This document shows positions 6,459 to 8,738 of a stretch of 8,738 nt of DNA, piece after piece. Under the pieces are notes generated by a model, which saw only the letters and a program-made list of their open reading frames with translations, ran no database searches and had not been told where the DNA came from. The number at the start of each line of letters is the position of its first letter. Position 1 is the stretch's first letter. Origin of the DNA: Verrucomicrobia bacterium GWC2_42_7 (GTDB lineage Bacteria; Verrucomicrobiota; Verrucomicrobiia; Opitutales; GWC2-42-7-A); contig MIDO01000007.1 in assembly GCA_001831055.1 (NCBI GenBank), positions 1 through 8,738 of the forward strand, given 5' to 3'. Both the position numbers and the translations under genes were made by a program.

Positions 6459-6479
6459 GAAAAGAAAGGTTTTTCACAC
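6459..6479 (+). repeat. Dispersed short repeat, member 2
   Basis: GAAAAGAAAGGTTTT followed by TCACAC. The first 15 bases are identical to 2889-2903. Both copies lie a short way downstream of a gene on the same strand, but this one lacks the pairing left arm present at 2871. Confidence 0.45.
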
Positions 6480-6526
6480 GCTCCAAATTGGGGACCACTG
6501 GACGACAAAAATTGAGAGAGTTTTGG

Positions 6527-6553
6527 GTGCCAACACACTCGAAACTTAAACTG
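6527..6553 (+). repeat. Dispersed repeat, copy C (shorter)
   Basis: GTGCC-AACACACTCGAAACTTAAACTGC matches the core of copies A and B, then diverges. It is in the same orientation as the others and lies about 75 nt past the ABC-F stop. Confidence 0.5.
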
Positions 6554-6571
6554 CTTTGCTCTCTTGCTATA

Positions 6572-6588
6572 ACCCCGGGGCGTTTTTT
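6572..6588 (+). terminator. Weak terminator candidate after the ABC-F gene
   Basis: AACCCCGGGGCG is followed by TTTTTT. The GC block is self-complementary but leaves almost no room for a loop, so a stable stem is doubtful. The T-run and its position about 120 nt past the stop are the only support. Confidence 0.22.
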
Positions 6589-6711
6589 CGTATTTCTCTT
6601 CAGTCTTCTCAATTCCTCATTTACTCAACAACGCCTCCTCCTGCCTCTTTGCCCTAATTCTATCAATGAAAACTTCCTTAGCGTACAATTTTCCCGTTTT
6701 CTCAGGTTACC

Positions 6712-6729
6712 CCAACTTAATCAAGTTGG
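6712..6729. other. Small perfect hairpin downstream of the exporter gene
   Basis: CCAACTT (6712-6718), loop AATC, AAGTTGG (6723-6729). It lies about 55 nt beyond the exporter stop on the minus strand. No T-run follows on either strand, so it is a possible RNA 3' end structure rather than an intrinsic terminator. Confidence 0.35.
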
Positions 6730-6784
6730 TCTTAAGTTTCCTGGGTTCTTGGTTCCATCCATCACTTGCGAGACAGTTCAACAA

Positions 6785-8542
6785 TCAGATTATCATGCCA
6801 TTAAGTTGGCAATCCCACAGTTTCCTAAATACTCCATGTTTTTTCGATATAAGTGCTTCGAAAGATCCGTCTTCAGTGATGTTGCCATTGTCCATTACAA
6901 TTATCCTACCAAGGTGTCTGATTGTTGAGAGACGGTGGGCGATAGCCAAGATAGTAATATTACTCTTTTCAAGAGTTGCAGCTAAGGCCTTTTGAATTTG
7001 TTGCTCAGTTTCAGTGTCGAGGCTACTTGTGCCCTCGTCTAGAATAAAAATAGGCGAATTTTTTAAAATTGCTCTGGCGATAGCAATTCTTTGTCTTTGA
7101 CCACCAGATAGCTTAATCCCTCTTTCTCCTACAACAGTATTGTATTTTTCTGGGAGTGTCTCGATAAAATCATGTATATTTGCTACCTTAGCTGCGGACT
7201 CTATTTCATTCATTATGGCATCCTTTTTCGCATAACCAATATTTTCCGCTATGGTTCTGTGGAAAAGGAGCGTGTCTTGAGGGATGACAGATATTTGAGA
7301 ACGAATTGAATCCGAGGTTGCGTCATAAATGCTTTGATTGTCAATTAAGATATCACCTTTGGATGCTTTAAAGTATTTTAATAAAAGAGCAACAACAGTT
7401 GATTTCCCTGCACCTGAGCGGCCAACTAGCCCAACTTTTTGCCCTGCTTTAATACGCAAGTCGAAGTGATCTAAAACATTATATCCTTTTTCATATTTAA
7501 ATGAAACATCGGAAAAAACAATCTCTCCACTGTAGATTTTTAAATCAGTCGCTTTTTCTTTATCAATAACCTCTGGTGGCTCTTCAAAAATAGATAAAGA
7601 AGCTTTTAAGTTGGAATAATTATCGACACAGTCCTTAATTACATAGGCCGATTCAACTATATTTTCAGAAAAAATGTAGGCTGTAGATACGGCAAATGCA
7701 ATATCTCCAATACTGATTTCTCCCATGTTACGCAATTGTATGAGACAAAAGAAAACCCAACTCAATGCCACCCAATGAAGTAATGGCGAAAGTAACATAA
7801 ATAAAAAATCCACCCTATACCATGAATTCATTAGAGGCAGCCTGTGTTTATTGTAATAATCCTCCAAGTGCTGTATTTCTCTCACTTTAGTTGCAAAGGC
7901 AAACTGCGTGAAAATATTCGTTATTTTATCAGATATTAACCCTAAAAGTTTATGTCGCGTTTCTACAGATTCTTTCTTGATTTTTCCAAGCTTTCTGAAG
8001 AAAAAAAGACATAATGGAATAAAAGTTACACAAAATAACATTAAAATAGTAAATAAATTTTTGCTTATAAGGACCAAACAGACCCCAGAAAAAATTGTCG
8101 TTAAGACAAATTGTATTAGATGGCGGCTAACGCCCTTAGTAAAATGAAAATATCCCTCTTCGATTCCACTTATTTTGCCGACTAAGGAACCCGACAAATG
8201 GTTTTGAAAGAATTTGTAAGAATGGTTAGTTAATTGAGCATAAGCTCTACAGATGATATCCTTGCGGATTCCTGGACCTATCATCCAATCAGCGAAGTCG
8301 CTTATCCTAAAAGCAATGTAAATCATCACTTGGGCCCCAATAAAGCATAGTGCAGGATAAAAGAGTTCATTGTAGTTCAATGTATTGTGAACAGAAAAAG
8401 CGTCGATAATTAACTTTATCGCATAACTGTGCAATATAGGATAAAGCGCTCCCACAATAGGAGCTTGAAGATTCATCAAATAGTACCATTTGTAAGGTTT
8501 AACGATTGGCCAAAAGAAAGCTATTATCACGTTCTTCTTCAT
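6785..8542 (-). CDS. ABC exporter, fused membrane and ATPase domains (MsbA/ABCB-like)
   Basis: This 585-aa half transporter should work as a homodimer in the inner membrane, pumping a lipid, peptide or drug outward; the substrate cannot be read from the sequence. Six hydrophobic segments lie roughly at residues 22-45, 61-80, 143-160, 165-183, 247-270 and 278-303. The ATPase domain follows, with A-loop Y350, Walker A GRSGAGKS (374-381), Q-loop Q422, signature LSGGQ (478-482), Walker B IFILDE (D502, E503), D-loop SSLD (506-509) and switch H536, all intact. The Walker B run reads DEGTSSLD rather than the usual DEATSSLD, a tolerated variant. The length is normal for the family. The ATG at 8542 is preceded by AGAG with an 8-nt spacer. 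The gene converges on the ABC-F gene and has no visible operon partner. MsbA is one possible identity, but heterologous lipid or peptide exporters look the same at this level. Confidence 0.93.
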   Translation of the reverse strand: MKKNVIIAFFWPIVKPYKWYYLMNLQAPIVGALYPILHSYAIKLIIDAFSVHNTLNYNELFYPALCFIGAQVMIYIAFRISDFADWMIGPGIRKDIICRAYAQLTNHSYKFFQNHLSGSLVGKISGIEEGYFHFTKGVSRHLIQFVLTTIFSGVCLVLISKNLFTILMLFCVTFIPLCLFFFRKLGKIKKESVETRHKLLGLISDKITNIFTQFAFATKVREIQHLEDYYNKHRLPLMNSWYRVDFLFMLLSPLLHWVALSWVFFCLIQLRNMGEISIGDIAFAVSTAYIFSENIVESAYVIKDCVDNYSNLKASLSIFEEPPEVIDKEKATDLKIYSGEIVFSDVSFKYEKGYNVLDHFDLRIKAGQKVGLVGRSGAGKSTVVALLLKYFKASKGDILIDNQSIYDATSDSIRSQISVIPQDTLLFHRTIAENIGYAKKDAIMNEIESAAKVANIHDFIETLPEKYNTVVGERGIKLSGGQRQRIAIARAILKNSPIFILDEGTSSLDTETEQQIQKALAATLEKSNITILAIAHRLSTIRHLGRIIVMDNGNITEDGSFEALISKKHGVFRKLWDCQLNGMII

Positions 8543-8550
8543 GAAATTAT

Positions 8551-8554
8551 CTCT
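8551..8554 (-). promoter_or_regulatory. Ribosome-binding site of the ABC exporter
   Basis: Read on the minus strand, AGAG lies 8 nt before the ATG at 8542. It is weak but correctly spaced, and supports this start. Confidence 0.4.
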
Positions 8555-8595
8555 GAAAAATAAAATGAGTCACTATAAAACCTCAAACGCTCCTT

Positions 8596-8601
8596 ATTAT
8601 A
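8596..8601 (-). promoter_or_regulatory. Candidate -10 box for the ABC exporter
   Basis: A perfect TATAAT on the minus strand, about 54 nt before the start codon. The hexamers at 16-18 nt spacing (near 8618-8625) do not resemble TTGACA; TTGAGG at 8613-8618 is too close (11 nt). In A/T-rich DNA a lone -10 match is only modest evidence. The remaining bases to 8738 show no gene; a short minus-strand frame enters from the edge and stops at 8691. Confidence 0.3.
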
Positions 8602-8738
8602 TTAGACTCATCCCTCAAGAATTCGGATAGTGTTGAAAAGATTCTGCAAGTTGCAAAATTAGCGAGGCTCCGCTGATTGGAAAAGTAAAGTTAAGCAGAT
8701 TTTAAAAGGGCATGATTGACCCCGAAAATGATGTTCAG

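Larger units (their letters stand above)
6454..6784. other. Convergent intergenic region
   Basis: This stretch lies between the 3' ends of the ABC-F gene and the exporter gene. It contains a 15-nt repeat member (6459-6479), repeat copy C (6527-6553), a GC-rich block with a T-run (6572-6588) and a small hairpin (6712-6729). A + strand frame from 6488 into the exporter gene looks like a chance opening: its second half is antisense to the conserved exporter gene. Confidence 0.55.

Noticed and set aside
6541..6740. GAAACTTAA (6541) and TTAAGTTTC (6732) as inverted repeats of a mobile element
   Set aside because: Only 9 bases match, A/T-rich, with no similarity in the flanks and no target-site duplication.
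6488..6928. 146-codon + strand frame after the ABC-F gene
   Set aside because: Its second half is antisense to the conserved exporter ATPase domain. The first part crosses repeat copy C and has no domain sense or convincing ribosome-binding site.
8691..8738. Minus-strand open frame entering from the right edge
   Set aside because: Only 15 codons are visible before the stop, too few to tell a gene end from chance.

Overview
The window is AT-rich bacterial DNA with four convincing protein genes and long gene-free stretches full of short repeats and hairpins. The best guess for the host is a chlamydia-like (Parachlamydiaceae-type) intracellular bacterium. This is an inference from the coiled-coil/zinc-ribbon protein, whose N-terminal pattern and Cys spacing resemble chlamydial CT398/CdsZ, from the weak Shine-Dalgarno use, and from an orphan exported protein in a repeat-rich setting. 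No rRNA, tRNA or strong taxonomic marker is present to confirm it.

Layout. 1-313: no firm gene; a short open frame that may be the tail of a decayed gene. 314-2683 (+): a large orphan protein with a signal peptide and a cysteine-rich body. 2684-3258: non-coding, with a hairpin and repeat copy A. 3259-3963 (+): C4 zinc-ribbon coiled-coil protein with a GTG start, preceded in the same frame by a 4-codon ORF that has the better ribosome-binding site. 3964-4602: non-coding, holding an RNase P RNA-like scrap, repeat copy B, two copies of a multi-hairpin cassette exactly 300 bp apart, a perfect 16-bp hairpin and a 25-codon upstream ORF. 4603-6453 (+): ABC-F ATPase of the YheS/Uup type. 6454-6784: convergent intergenic region with repeat copy C. 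6785-8542 (-): complete half-size ABC exporter with fused membrane and ATPase domains. 8543-8738: its upstream region.

The four genes do not form an obvious pathway. The ABC-F protein should act on the ribosome and the exporter in the inner membrane; the zinc-ribbon protein is probably an adaptor; the orphan is probably exported. The least explained part is the 3964-4602 interval, where a three-hairpin unit is duplicated with pairing largely kept, and the second copy ends about 15 nt before the ABC-F start codon.
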